A DNA stretch of 64,000 bases from JAFDXJ01 sp039811225 (GCA_039811225.1 JBDHYG010000010.1:20571-84570); one strand, 5' to 3'. Shown: positions 35,938 through 47,300, counted from the first letter of the stretch. The notes: a model not told the origin generated them from the sequence alone. Program-made: numbers and translations.

Positions 35938-36285
35938 ATGGCTAAAAAGAAACTTTCATCAGGAGGCATTGTGTATAGTACGGATCCAAATTTTCAATTT
36001 GAAAAAGATCCACCCGAGATGACTACCTTGTTACCAGAACAACAGCTATTAAAGATACAGTTAGAAACCCGGCATCGTGCTGGTAAAACCGTAACCTGTA
36101 TCCAAGGCTTCTCAGGCACTCAAAGTGATCTGGAAGATTTAGGTAAAAAATTGAAAAACTATTGTGGCACAGGTGGCAGTGTGAAAGAGGGTATTATTAT
36201 TATCCAGGGTGATCAGCGCACGAAAGTACTTACATGGTTGCAGGAGCATCAATATAAACAATCGAAGATTTCAGGGAAAAACTGA
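35938..36285 (+). CDS. SUI1/eIF1-family translation factor (YciH-like)
   Basis: A 115-residue protein of the SUI1/eIF1 family. The domain occupies about residues 38-110, with ETRHRAGKTVTCIQGFSG, DLEDLGKKLKNYCGTGGSVK and IIIQGDQRTKVLTWLQ as the typical pattern. In eukaryotes eIF1 checks start codons; E. coli YciH has a related effect on initiation fidelity, but the physiological role in bacteria is unsettled. The N-terminus is a basic extension. It starts 9 bp after nadC and 27 bp before the M1 peptidase gene, which suggests a three-gene transcription unit with no obvious functional link. Confidence 0.92.
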   Translation: MAKKKLSSGGIVYSTDPNFQFEKDPPEMTTLLPEQQLLKIQLETRHRAGKTVTCIQGFSGTQSDLEDLGKKLKNYCGTGGSVKEGIIIIQGDQRTKVLTWLQEHQYKQSKISGKN

Positions 36286-36312
36286 TTCATATTTTGTAAA
36301 AACTTTTTTCAC

Positions 36313-37902
36313 ATGAAGAAGATATACAGTTTAGTGCTATTCCTGTTTTCAATACAGGCTATCGCTCAAAAACCAATAAGTGGTGGCCATTTAAAACAGT
36401 TACAGGCTATTATGGATATCCGGCATTATACCCTCGTGTTGGATGTAAACCCTGTACAACAATCAATACAGGGTTATACCGAAATTAGTTTAATACTCAG
36501 CAAAAGAACAGATAGTTTGCTATTTGACCTGCAGCATGTTTTGAACGTTTCGAAAGCATGGGTCAACGCAAAGGAAGTCTCTTTTGTCCGGCAGGATGAT
36601 TATGTTTATCTCGTTTCACCGCATGGTTTTGATACCGGCAGGCAACTGGTTAAGATTGCTTATGGTGGGATCCCGCAGGTAGCTAAAAGGCCACCCTGGG
36701 ATGGAGGATTTACCTGGGCCAAAGATTCCCTGGGTAATCCCTGGATTGCAATAACAGATGAAGGAGAAGGCGCCAAAATTTTATTTCCCTGTAAGGACCA
36801 TCCCAGCGATGAGCCCAATGAAGGAGCCGACCTGGTGATAACGGTACCCAAAGGCCTGGTGGTAGCGGGGCCGGGCTTATTAAAGGAGATGAAAACAAAA
36901 AAGGATAAATCCACGTTTCATTGGAAAACAAATTATTCGATCAACAATTATTGCATATTATTTAATGTAGGGAAATATACCGTTGTTTCAAGACCCTATA
37001 AAACCATTAACGGGAATATGGTACCAATCCAGTTTTATGTATTGCAAATGCATGCAGATAAGGCGCCACATCATTTGGATATTTTAGAAAGAACCATTGC
37101 AGTGCAGGAAAAATATTTTGGAGAATACCCGTTTGTGAAAGAGAAAATCGGCATTTGTGAAACCCCTCATTTAGGCATGGAGCATCAAACCATGAATGCG
37201 TATGGGAATGAATTTCATTATACGAAAGTCGGCGGGCAGGATTTTGATGGCCTGATGCATCATGAGTTTGGCCATGAATGGTGGGGCAATAAAGTAACTG
37301 CAAAAGATTGGGCGCATTATTGGATCCAGGAAGGCATTTGTAGTTTTGGTGATGTATTGTTTGTCCGTGAATTGGAAGGTGAACAGGCATACCTGGCTAA
37401 AATGCGTGAATATAGTTTCTCCATTCAAAATAAATTGCCTATTGTATTAGGTGAGGAAGTGGTGGAGGAAGATGCCTATCAGCCGGATATTTATACAAAG
37501 GGCGCCTTCTTCATGCATACACTCCGGTATGTCATTGGTGACAGTATTTTTTTCCCCGCATTGAAAGCCTTTGCAACAGATCCTTTATACACGTATGATC
37601 ACCAGGTGACAACCGATGATGTAGAAAAATATTTCAGTCATGCGGCCGGCCGGGATCTGAAACCTTTATTTGATTTTTATTTGCGTACCACGCAGAAATT
37701 GGCAGTTGTAGTACATCGTTTGCGCGACACCGTGTACAAAATAAGTATAGAAAATTTTACAGGCGCCCTGCCCCTGGATATTCAAACAGATAAAGGAAAG
37801 AGCCGGTTGCTTATCAATAAAGAAGGCACTACCATCAATAGTACCACTATGCCGTTGGTGGACCAGGATGGTTATTACCTGAAAACGGTTTTGTACGAAT
37901 AG
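36313..37902 (+). CDS. M1-family (gluzincin) metallopeptidase
   Basis: A 529-residue exported peptidase of the aminopeptidase N family. The signal peptide is about residues 1-18 (IQAIAQ). The zinc site is HEFGHEWWGN with H317, E318 (base) and H321, and E340 in WIQEGICSF, the classical HExxH-x18-E spacing. The substrate-recognition motif GxMEN of M1 exopeptidases is altered to LGMEHQ (about residues 288-293), so amino-peptidase specificity may differ. The protein is shorter than E. coli PepN and lacks the long C-terminal domain; this is usual for Bacteroidota members. It is convergent with the acylase gene (18 bp between stops). Confidence 0.9.
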   Translation: MKKIYSLVLFLFSIQAIAQKPISGGHLKQLQAIMDIRHYTLVLDVNPVQQSIQGYTEISLILSKRTDSLLFDLQHVLNVSKAWVNAKEVSFVRQDDYVYLVSPHGFDTGRQLVKIAYGGIPQVAKRPPWDGGFTWAKDSLGNPWIAITDEGEGAKILFPCKDHPSDEPNEGADLVITVPKGLVVAGPGLLKEMKTKKDKSTFHWKTNYSINNYCILFNVGKYTVVSRPYKTINGNMVPIQFYVLQMHADKAPHHLDILERTIAVQEKYFGEYPFVKEKIGICETPHLGMEHQTMNAYGNEFHYTKVGGQDFDGLMHHEFGHEWWGNKVTAKDWAHYWIQEGICSFGDVLFVRELEGEQAYLAKMREYSFSIQNKLPIVLGEEVVEEDAYQPDIYTKGAFFMHTLRYVIGDSIFFPALKAFATDPLYTYDHQVTTDDVEKYFSHAAGRDLKPLFDFYLRTTQKLAVVVHRLRDTVYKISIENFTGALPLDIQTDKGKSRLLINKEGTTINSTTMPLVDQDGYYLKTVLYE

Positions 37903-37920
37903 GGATAAAATGCCGGCAAA

Positions 37921-40101
37921 TTATTCTCCGGGGTGATAGGTTTTTTCAGCATGCTTCAACACGTCTTCCCGGTAGAAATTTACATCTTTAAAAATCCCGC
38001 GGGCATACATTTTACCCTGGTCAAAAAAATGACTGGAATTTTCCTGTCCACTTTCGCCACCTGCCAAAAGAGATTTTGCTTTTATTTTTTCACCAAATTC
38101 TACGGCACAGATAAAACTATTCCCGTGAACGCCGTACCTTTTTTTGGTACCCGGGAAACTCCGGCTGTTATAGGCTGGTAACATTCCCCAGGTAGATGAT
38201 GTAAAGCCCACGGGGTAGCTGGGCGCAGCATCATCAAAGCGATCATTGATATCATTTGAAATCCGTTGAAAACGGTTTATCTCGCCCCAGGCAATTTGCC
38301 AGGTTCCGAAAAGATTAGTCAGGGTTTCCATTGCGTTACGTAAAGGATTTAATAGATCATCCGGTGAAGCAACAGAACTAAATTGCTTTGTTTTGTCCAC
38401 GATATCCATTTCTTCATCTTCTACTTGTGTGGCATAAATAGCTTTTAATAAATTTTCACCCCAGTAAACCGCTAATGTAGTTGCTACCGAATTTTCGCCA
38501 CTATGATAATCCCAGTTTTTAAAAATTGCGATCGGTTCCGCAAAATATTTTTTGATGCTGTCATTTTCTTTTGATGCTGCTTGATAAGCCTGTAATAGTG
38601 CCGGCACCAACACTTCAAATGCGGCAAGGTAGGTGTCATAGCCTTTACCAATCACTTTATCCAGGGTATATGCCTTTTCTTCCCCGAGGATTCGGATCGC
38701 ATTGATACCCCGAAAATTTTGCCCATCCGGCGCCATATAAGCAGGATAATCTTTTTTAAGAGGACTGAATGTACCGGCTGCAGTATAAGGAGTGGAATTG
38801 CAATTTTCCAACCAACCATTGGGTGGGTTATATATATGCACGCTTTGATCTACCGTATGCAGGCCTTTCCATTCTGTTGCTGAAATACTGCCATCAACCG
38901 GTTTTGACCAGTCATATGCTGTATCCCGTATCGGAATAAAATTGCCATGCCAGTAAGCAATATTGCCTTCAGCATCTGCATAGACAGTATTATTGGACGT
39001 ATTGGCAAGGAGGTTCATAGCTTGTTTATATTCTGCAAAACTGGTTGCTTTTGTCCGCTGCCAGCTTTGAATAAGGCTCTTGATATCGCGGTTATTTGAT
39101 TTGAGACTGATATAATTACCGGCACGTTTTGCCATGATCGGGCCATGCCCGGTATATAATGCCGTAAAGGTTTTGGTAGCAATTGTATTATCGTGTTTAT
39201 ATTGAATAGAAATATTTTTTTGAATAACTTTTTTTTCTGCCTGGTCGTATTGATAAAAAAGATGATTATCTTTTTCCGTAATTTTTTCGATATAGGCATC
39301 AGACACATCGGTATAACTGGATGTATGCATCCAGCCACAATGTTCATTAAATCCCTGGTACACAAAAAACTGCCCCCAGGTCACCGCGCCATACGCATTC
39401 AGGCCTTCTTTACTGACCATATGTACTTCCGGCCGAAAATAAAAAGTTACGTGTGGATTGATATATAATATGGCATGATGAGAGGCGGTAATAGATGGTG
39501 CAAAAGCAAAACCGTTGGAACCTGTTGGTTCTTCCAATTCTATTTGTTTCCGGGCAACCGGCTTTTGGGTGCCCCCATAAAAATTTTCCAATTCATCTAC
39601 ACTGATGTCCGCTGTACTGATCGCACCTATACTTCCATCGGTCCATAACATAGGATACCAGGGCTCAAATCTGTGAAGAAGTTTTGGTTTTGTCTCCGGG
39701 TGTGTATATAAATAATAATTGATGCCATCGGCAAAAGCGATGCATAGTTTGCGGAGCCAAGCAGGCGCTGTTTCAAAATCATGTTTGGCATCAGTAGAAT
39801 CTATTAAGAGCCGAATCAGTAAGTCATTGTATAAATCCTTCTCACCATTTACTTCTGACAGGCGACCCAGTTTTTCTATATAATTTAATTCCACCCGGGG
39901 AAAATCATCTTCACACTGGGCATACAGCAAACCAAAGACTGCATCGGCATCTGTTTTACCATATACATGCGGGATACCATAATTATCCCGGATGATGCTA
40001 ACCTGTTTGGCCTGTTGTTTCCACTGTTGAATTTCGGAAGATGTAAATGGTTGTGCCAGCAAACAAAGAGGCAACAATAAAAGGAAGGTGATTTTTTTCA
40101 T
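37921..40101 (-). CDS. Penicillin-acylase-family N-terminal nucleophile hydrolase
   Basis: A 726-residue periplasmic hydrolase of the penicillin acylase family (S45, Ntn fold), which cleaves amide bonds of acylated amines such as N-acyl homoserine lactones, cyclic lipopeptides or penicillins. Signal peptide: about residues 1-16. The alpha subunit begins QVSIIRDNYGIPHVYGKTDADAVFGLLYAQ. Autocatalytic cleavage is expected before S195 in TGSNGFAFAP, the N-terminal nucleophile of the beta subunit, although the residue after the serine-asparagine pair is glycine where many members have asparagine. Conserved WKGLH- and WGEINRFQ-like segments follow. Its start lies about 9 bp beyond the T-tract of the terminator that ends the giant two-gene unit. 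Substrate cannot be told from context. Confidence 0.9.
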   Translation of the reverse strand: MKKITFLLLLPLCLLAQPFTSSEIQQWKQQAKQVSIIRDNYGIPHVYGKTDADAVFGLLYAQCEDDFPRVELNYIEKLGRLSEVNGEKDLYNDLLIRLLIDSTDAKHDFETAPAWLRKLCIAFADGINYYLYTHPETKPKLLHRFEPWYPMLWTDGSIGAISTADISVDELENFYGGTQKPVARKQIELEEPTGSNGFAFAPSITASHHAILYINPHVTFYFRPEVHMVSKEGLNAYGAVTWGQFFVYQGFNEHCGWMHTSSYTDVSDAYIEKITEKDNHLFYQYDQAEKKVIQKNISIQYKHDNTIATKTFTALYTGHGPIMAKRAGNYISLKSNNRDIKSLIQSWQRTKATSFAEYKQAMNLLANTSNNTVYADAEGNIAYWHGNFIPIRDTAYDWSKPVDGSISATEWKGLHTVDQSVHIYNPPNGWLENCNSTPYTAAGTFSPLKKDYPAYMAPDGQNFRGINAIRILGEEKAYTLDKVIGKGYDTYLAAFEVLVPALLQAYQAASKENDSIKKYFAEPIAIFKNWDYHSGENSVATTLAVYWGENLLKAIYATQVEDEEMDIVDKTKQFSSVASPDDLLNPLRNAMETLTNLFGTWQIAWGEINRFQRISNDINDRFDDAAPSYPVGFTSSTWGMLPAYNSRSFPGTKKRYGVHGNSFICAVEFGEKIKAKSLLAGGESGQENSSHFFDQGKMYARGIFKDVNFYREDVLKHAEKTYHPGE

Positions 40102-40110
40102 GCATGTTTG

Positions 40111-40152
40111 TTTAAAAAAATAATTTCTATGTAAAAAATATAGAAATTATTT
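40111..40152 (-). terminator. AT-rich terminator after the giant two-gene unit
   Basis: AAATAATTTCTAT (40118-40130) and ATAGAAATTATTT (40140-40152) are a 13-bp perfect inverted repeat with a 9-nt loop. On the reverse strand seven T and AAAC follow. It lies 20 bp after the stop of the 1387-residue gene and about 10 bp before the start of the acylase gene. The stem is nearly all A/T, so termination may be leaky. Confidence 0.6.
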
Positions 40153-40172
40153 CAAGGGACAAGTTAAGGAAT

Positions 40173-43100
40173 TCATTCCGTACAACAAACCGGCGGAACG
40201 GCTACCAGGTTGGATGTACGCAATATACGTTGATAACCTAAGTCAGTCGTTAATGGCCGACGCCTGTTTTCATCCATGTCTATATCGTACACACCACCAC
40301 CAGGCTGTGTTGTAGCGTAGGTATGCACCTGTTCAGATTTTAATTGTTGTTGCATATCGCGCAGACCAGTATTCACCATTTGCATATAGTTGCCAAAATC
40401 CTTCCGGAATGTACTTTCACCGGGTGCATGTGCGGATAAGAGCCATGCATTACCAGATTCAGCATGGGCAGCATATTGATTATTGTATTGTGTCCTTATT
40501 TCTTTTGGCATAAAAAACTGATCATAGCCTGGCAATAATTCCACGCACAATACACTCAATGGGCTATTAGCCGGGAGGCCCATATTCTCTAATAAAGCCT
40601 CTATTTCTTTATTCATCCAACCGGTATATCCTTTGGGTGTTGCATCGGCATTGCTTTGTGAATAATTCGGTTTATATAAATCAGATTCCGGGAATAGTTG
40701 TTTATCACTTATTAAAATATTGCGTCGATCGCTGTTATCTGCCATGCAGACCTGTGCATACAGCAATGCCCAGATTTCAGTCCTCGGCGGTCGGTTGGTT
40801 ACATTCCGGCCATTAAACACTGTTTGTGCGAAGGGAGCGGAAACAGTGATGAATTTTTCATTTCTGTTCGGCACGCAATATAATTGGGGTGGTGGATGTT
40901 GGATACCGGTACAACGCAAAGCCCTGCCAAATCGGCCATTGGCGGTACTCCAAGGTATTTTATGCCCCACCCGGAATTCATACGTGAAGAAACCAAACAT
41001 TTCTAATGCATCAGCATGCATACCTGGCGGAATGGGAAGAATATAATGCACTTTACTATCTGTAGAAGGAATCATTTCCTGCATAGCGAAGATGCCAGCT
41101 TTGTCATCACTGCTTGCGGGACTAATAATGCGGATTAATTCCGGATCGAGTGGTAAAGGTGGTTCTTTCGTGGCAACGAATAATTCCAATTGCCATTCAG
41201 CCAATAAAACATCGGGTGCATAGGCCAGCATTCTTGCGTAGAATGTGTCATCCGGGTTTTTCAACGGTTCCGCAAATTCAACCCATAAATATTTTCTGCG
41301 TGTTTCCGTATTTGCATATTCGTTATCCCGGATATACTCACTCATTGAAATACCGGCACTGACAATTTTGGGCACTTCAGTGGGTGGTGTGGTAATCGGG
41401 AGATGAATATATAATTCCAAATCTTTATCCTTTTTTAAGGTAGGAGCGGTATTCGAAAAATTTACCACTACCCGGTATGCCGCAAGTATTTCATCCGGAA
41501 ATTTATCCGGATCAGTTTGCTTTGGTTCTATAGCATCTAAGAAACAGGCATAGGTTTGTGAGCGATCAGCCTGCAGGAGTGCAGGTAAATTTATGGCATG
41601 GGTAAAATTCATTTCACCCACGAGTGTTTCCGAAACAGCATTGGTAATTGCGGCATTTGTCAGGATATCTTTGGTTGTATTATTTTCCAGGAAAGCCTCC
41701 TGGTCGGTGGCACCCATTAGTTGCATGGCATCCCGTAAAAAGATATTTCGCCTGTAAATAGAAAAGCCGATGACAGCTAATCCATCCCAAGTCCAGTCGC
41801 GGTTTACGAGGAGTGTAATCGGGACAAGCCAATGATTGAGTAAATCTTTCTTGGTAGCAAATGTGACACTTGTATTATCCGGTGAGGTGGTATTCCGGAT
41901 GAAACGGCTTACGCCGAATTGCCAACGCTGGCCTTGTTTACCCAGCAAAGACATTCCTTTATTTTCTGCACCTATCGCAATGGATAGCCTATCCATGATG
42001 GTGGTGGGTTGATTGGACTCAGCTAAATTTTCAATAAAAATTTTATTCAGATCTGTGGTTAATTGCAAAGGCACTTCCGGTTGCAGGTAAATGCCTCTTA
42101 TCATCATATTTTCTCCTGTTTGTTTAAAGAAGGCCTTTTCTGATTTTGCTTCTTTGCGTGTTTTGAAAGTGCTGATCATGCCTTTCAATTCCACACGATT
42201 GTTGCCATTTTCATCAATACCGCCATAATAATCTTCCTTTTGTTTTGTAACCGGCCTTATCGTAATCCGGATATCTCTAGCAGTTGGTAAGACCAGATCG
42301 GTACGCTGATCATTGTCATTGTTTCCGGAAGTATTTAATCCAAGGTTGTCTAATTGGGTACTGCCATTGAATGAAAGGACCGGAGCATCAATAAAATTTA
42401 ATTTTAGAGAAAGGTTGCTGTCGAGAGGAGTATCAAAGGAGCGGCGTGTAGTATATAGCCAGGCAAAATTATCTTTTGCATGCATCTTTCGAATAGTAGC
42501 ATCCAATGCCAGGCATTTTACTTCAACCATTATTTCTACACAAGCCACGTCGGGATCGTAGAGACCTATTGCCCGTTTGGAATTTTCTGCAATAACCTGA
42601 TTGCTGTCGGCAATTAATTTTTCCACGCAGTCTGGATAAGCACCGGTAAATAAAATGGCTGGATAACCCAGGCGGGGCCGGGTCATTGTAATTTTATTGC
42701 CTGTAAAAAAGTCGGTATCGCCTACTGGCAATGGAGTGATAAAATTAACCTGTGGCGGTATCACATGCCGTTTAAAAAGGCATGCTGTAACAGGTGCCGG
42801 CGCATTGTATGCCGGTTCCATTTCTACGGTGGGGCCACCGCCGGTAATATCAGCCATGCGGCCACGGAATTCGTAATGATGGCCGTATAACAAACTTATT
42901 TGTTCAAGACCTGCCGCTTTATAAAACGTATTTTTAGTTGCTTTAAAAGGTTGTTCATTTACCGGGTCATATGCATTTGAAGGCCCTAAATGATTTTTAT
43001 CAATTTCATCTTTGTGATAAATAGCAATGGCATCTTCATCCTGGAGCACTAAACTATTACCGATCCATTGTGTGAAATAGGCAGGTAACCAATAGTGCGT

Positions 43101-44336
43101 TGCGGGATCCTGGTCTGGTTTGCTGGGATAGACTTCTACACCCAGTTCAATGGTATCACCTTTGACACCTATCTGTTCTTCATCGAGGAAAACATCTTTT
43201 TCATAACCAACACGGCAAAGGGATGTCCATTTATTGGGCGGGTTACCTTCTGTTGCTTTTTCCCGCACATCTATTCTGTATTGATACACACCTAATGGTG
43301 CATCGGCACGTTGCCCGGTTCCGGCATCTTCTGTCATTTGCCTGGATATCCATTCCGCAATTTGCTCATCATCCCAGGCGAGGCGTATCCCAATATCACT
43401 GGTAACCGGCGCTTCATCATCCTGTTCTTCCACCAGGAGATGGCTATTTACCGGTTGATAATTGTGCATGATTTTACAGAAACCATCATCATACATAGCT
43501 GCTTCCGTAAACAACTGGTCGAGGATGGCAGTAGAGGGGGCCACAGGTTCATCCGGAGCCGGTGGGTTGGCATTCAGTAAAACCGGGAAAGCCACTGCCG
43601 TAAATAAATCCCGGTTTTTTGTTAGATCCAGTTGAGGGATCCTGGCGGCATACCTTTTTACAAAATTCTGATCGGCAGTAACCTGGCTAAAGTAACTACA
43701 TTCAGGATGAATGTCGATATACAGCCAGCCACCATTTTTAAAACTGCCATCCGCCAGTTTTATTTCTAATTGTTCATGGATAAAGCCACATTTTTTTGCC
43801 AGCTCTTTATGTTTCAGGCAGAAAGCAAATACACGACCCCAACTTGTTTCATCGGTAATGGTAGCACCAAAATTCGGATCGGGTTCCGGGTTCTTTTTTA
43901 TGGCACAATGGTATTCATCACCGGTAACAGTAATGTCTTTGTTTTTCGGCCCGGTAAAATTGAAAGCTTCCCGGTAGGTCGGAGGCAAGTATTTTTTTAC
44001 TTTTTGGAAGTCCTTCATATTGGCTGCACCGGTACTGTCATTAGCCGTTTTGGTAATTGTAAACCGGCTCTGCATGGAAGTGAAAATATTCCTGGCAGCG
44101 GCCGGCATAGCTATTCCCGGCAGGTCATAAACTGTATTTATCAAATCCAGGCGGGGATAATCGTCAAGGGCATTAATCACTTTTGCCTGCAATTTTAAGG
44201 TACAATCCACCCAGGCCGGATTGATATCGGTAGTGGTTAATGGATTATAATTCCGCAAAACAGAAAGGACATTGATAAACAAACTTTTGCCTACCTGCTT
44301 TTGTGGAAATACCATTAAACTAATTTTGGGTACCAT
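40173..44336 (-). CDS. Giant protein of unknown function (1387 residues), second gene of a pair
   Basis: I do not recognise this protein. It has no signal peptide, no membrane segment and no T9SS tail, so it should be cytosolic unless exported by an unusual route. The N-terminus (MVPKISLMVFPQKQ, then SLFINVLSVLRNYNPLT) forms a beta-strand and helix pattern. The middle (about residues 330-600) has many short strands separated by proline-rich loops, with HYEFRGRMADITGGGPTVEM (about 480-500) a noticeable motif. The C-terminal part is a mixture with a low-complexity basic/acidic end and a double cysteine near the C-terminus (PPVCCTE). Codon use looks like that of neighbours. It starts 28 bp after the 1714-residue gene and is almost surely translated from the same mRNA. 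Confidence 0.8.
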   Translation of the reverse strand: MVPKISLMVFPQKQVGKSLFINVLSVLRNYNPLTTTDINPAWVDCTLKLQAKVINALDDYPRLDLINTVYDLPGIAMPAAARNIFTSMQSRFTITKTANDSTGAANMKDFQKVKKYLPPTYREAFNFTGPKNKDITVTGDEYHCAIKKNPEPDPNFGATITDETSWGRVFAFCLKHKELAKKCGFIHEQLEIKLADGSFKNGGWLYIDIHPECSYFSQVTADQNFVKRYAARIPQLDLTKNRDLFTAVAFPVLLNANPPAPDEPVAPSTAILDQLFTEAAMYDDGFCKIMHNYQPVNSHLLVEEQDDEAPVTSDIGIRLAWDDEQIAEWISRQMTEDAGTGQRADAPLGVYQYRIDVREKATEGNPPNKWTSLCRVGYEKDVFLDEEQIGVKGDTIELGVEVYPSKPDQDPATHYWLPAYFTQWIGNSLVLQDEDAIAIYHKDEIDKNHLGPSNAYDPVNEQPFKATKNTFYKAAGLEQISLLYGHHYEFRGRMADITGGGPTVEMEPAYNAPAPVTACLFKRHVIPPQVNFITPLPVGDTDFFTGNKITMTRPRLGYPAILFTGAYPDCVEKLIADSNQVIAENSKRAIGLYDPDVACVEIMVEVKCLALDATIRKMHAKDNFAWLYTTRRSFDTPLDSNLSLKLNFIDAPVLSFNGSTQLDNLGLNTSGNNDNDQRTDLVLPTARDIRITIRPVTKQKEDYYGGIDENGNNRVELKGMISTFKTRKEAKSEKAFFKQTGENMMIRGIYLQPEVPLQLTTDLNKIFIENLAESNQPTTIMDRLSIAIGAENKGMSLLGKQGQRWQFGVSRFIRNTTSPDNTSVTFATKKDLLNHWLVPITLLVNRDWTWDGLAVIGFSIYRRNIFLRDAMQLMGATDQEAFLENNTTKDILTNAAITNAVSETLVGEMNFTHAINLPALLQADRSQTYACFLDAIEPKQTDPDKFPDEILAAYRVVVNFSNTAPTLKKDKDLELYIHLPITTPPTEVPKIVSAGISMSEYIRDNEYANTETRRKYLWVEFAEPLKNPDDTFYARMLAYAPDVLLAEWQLELFVATKEPPLPLDPELIRIISPASSDDKAGIFAMQEMIPSTDSKVHYILPIPPGMHADALEMFGFFTYEFRVGHKIPWSTANGRFGRALRCTGIQHPPPQLYCVPNRNEKFITVSAPFAQTVFNGRNVTNRPPRTEIWALLYAQVCMADNSDRRNILISDKQLFPESDLYKPNYSQSNADATPKGYTGWMNKEIEALLENMGLPANSPLSVLCVELLPGYDQFFMPKEIRTQYNNQYAAHAESGNAWLLSAHAPGESTFRKDFGNYMQMVNTGLRDMQQQLKSEQVHTYATTQPGGGVYDIDMDENRRRPLTTDLGYQRILRTSNLVAVPPVCCTE

Positions 44337-44364
44337 ACAATTATTTTTAAAAAGAATTTAAATG

Positions 44365-47300
44365 TTATGCAATCTGCCTTGTTTCCTGCCAGGTCTCGGT
44401 TTCATGGAAATTGATGACAAATACAATACTCACATCAATGCGGAAAGATACCTGGGCAATGCAATCAGTCCTTTCGTTTTCTTTATGGATTTTCCCACTG
44501 GCTTCAATTTGAATCTGGATGGTAACAATGCCACCAAATATTTCAGCACGGCCGCGGAAAATAATCATGGCCGCAACCGTGATCTGTGTTGTATCCGCAG
44601 ATACTTCGATGGCTACGCCATAGTATACACTCACATTTCCCACTACGGGTATGCCCACCATTAATTCTACTCCAAAACCGAGTTTCATATAGAGCCCCGG
44701 TCCCTTAATAGTATCGCCGGAGATTTTCAAATCCACCTGGCCTACTGCATAAATGGTAGCTGCAGCAAGGCTCACACACATCACATGCAATTCGGCGCCA
44801 AACTCCACATAAGCGCCGGCACTCAATGTAGGTAAACCTGTTGTGGGTGGTAATTCCATGCCCAGGTTAAAATATACACCAAGCTTCATATTGGCCGAAA
44901 GCCGCAATGGGGTGGTGGGGCCATCTAAGTAAGCTGGTGGAAACTGGATAAGCGGGATTTCTTTTTCTGCCTTGAATTTATATTCCCAATTAGTTGGGCT
45001 GTTACTCATGAAAATCTCTAAGCCCTTTTTGACAAGATCTGCGTAATCGGGATTGGTACCAATGGATTCAAGAATTTCCAGGATATCAATAATAGGTTTC
45101 AGGTCATTGCCCGGGATAAGTTTAGGTCCTTTAAATTCGGGTGCTTCTCCTTTTGCCGTATCAAATTTCCCGACAATCATAAATAAACGTTTCATGCCAA
45201 GCAGGTCCACTACCATGGTCACATCATTCAATTTATTTACCCAGTTATTTACCTGGCTATTGATATCCACATTTAAAATACCCGGACTGTCCACATTGCC
45301 GTTTTTATCAGTGGCTGTATATTCTACATATACTTTCAATAAACCGGGTTCATTAATAAAAGTAAAACTGGCATTGGTGGGGAAAGCCTGCTCCAGCATT
45401 TTGGTGGTATTGGTTGCCAGCTTATCCACCATTTGATATCCTTCTTCAATAATTTTTGTAGCGCATCCGGCTGCATCCAGGTCAATTTTTTCCAGCCCAT
45501 CGATGAGTGGGAAAATACCTTTGCTGTTTAATAATTTATACGCATCTCCCAGGTCAGGTAAGGTACTATGCAGGAGATTTTCGCCCATTTTAAAAAACGG
45601 GTTACGGAATAAAATTTTTTGTGCATCGGTATTTTGCAGGAAGGCAAATTGTATTTCCCGGTCCTCGGGTAATTTAAACAATTCAGCTATAGCGGTAATT
45701 TCTTTGGGGTGTGATTGATCGGGTACAGTACCATTGATCAATAAGCCCTGTCGGATAAGTGAAATGGCAGTTTCTGTAACCGGTAAAACTTCCTTAGTGG
45801 ATTTTTGGTGTTTTGCCAGGCTCCAGCTACCATCTTTTGGTAATACCGGCATGCCATTCGCAGCCGTAACAAAAACAATTTTATTGGAACTATCCTTGCT
45901 ATGGTTCACTTCCACTTCACTGATGCGCATTTTCTGTCCACTGCCATGGATATTGATCGTGCAGTCCACCGGGCCACCTAAACCACCCTGCAAGTCGAGA
46001 ACATTTGCAAAAATTTCCGGGGAGACAATGATACCGCGGGGAGCCACTTGTAGATAACCTACCATTTTTTTGGAGGGAACAAAACCACCTTTGGGTACAC
46101 CATTATTATCTTTTGCAGTACCATCAATATCTGTCATGAGGACATTGGCATCAAAATATACGGGTACCATTTCAACTTCGAGGTTTACACCCGCACCTAC
46201 ATTAACAGCTTCTCCAGTATCATTGTCCACATATACACCATAATTTTTAAACCAGGTGGTCTTCAACGGTGCCAAATCATTTTCCACGATATTTTCTACA
46301 TCATATACGCCTTTGACAATACCCGGATGAAAAGAATAATTAACAGTAGGTTCATTTGAGGTATAGAAATTATAGACGCCATCACTATCGGCACGCCAGC
46401 CACTGTCCACCCGGTATTCAAAACCTGTACTGGCACGATGCATGGTAATGGTACGTACTACGCGGATCCCCCAGGGATAAATGATACTGCGTACCTGGAT
46501 GACTTCTTTCGCTACCCGGCCCCGCCAAACATCAAAGAAGGCTTGTGATACCTGTGCTATCTCCGCATTTTTATTCAACCATTTACTAAATACCTGTGCG
46601 CCATATCCGGTAAAGTCATAGCGCTCCAGTGGAATCCCTCTTGTTTTGATACCACTGAATTCATTATTGAAAATAGTGGTGGGTGTTTTACCCAGGATAC
46701 TCCAGGTGCCATTAATGAAAAGATGATGCACATTGGCTGGCTGGTTTGTACCACCTTCAAAAATGGTGTTGTCTTCCTGTGGATTGATACCGGCCCTGGT
46801 GATGATCTGCCAACCAGCCTGCGTATCATTGTCAAATGCGGCTTTTAGTAATTCAATTTTTGCTCCCTTTGTGTTTGGCTTGGGTAAATAATAATTTTCC
46901 TGGTCATACCGGCCAATGGCATTCATCCCATTGGGTAAGGTAAACAAGCTCCAGGCTTTATAATTTTTATCTGCCGCATAATTTTCCACCAAAGATTTTG
47001 TTGCCGGGATAGGAGCAATTGGAACAGGTGATAAGCCGGTATTGCCTATGAGGGTGGGACTTCCGTCATTATCAAATTTTAATATACCTAAAGGCGGATC
47101 CCAGGGTGTTGGTGGGAAATTTATATCAGGAGCCGGAATATTTATTAATGGCTCCCAACTAATTTGTGGTACGGTAAACAGGCGGACAAATCGGCTGGTG
47201 GCCACTACATCCATTCCTTCAATAGCCAATGGATTGTCATTTGCGGGAACATCGGCAATCTGGTATTTATCATTGAAGATGATCCGTTCATTGATGAAAC

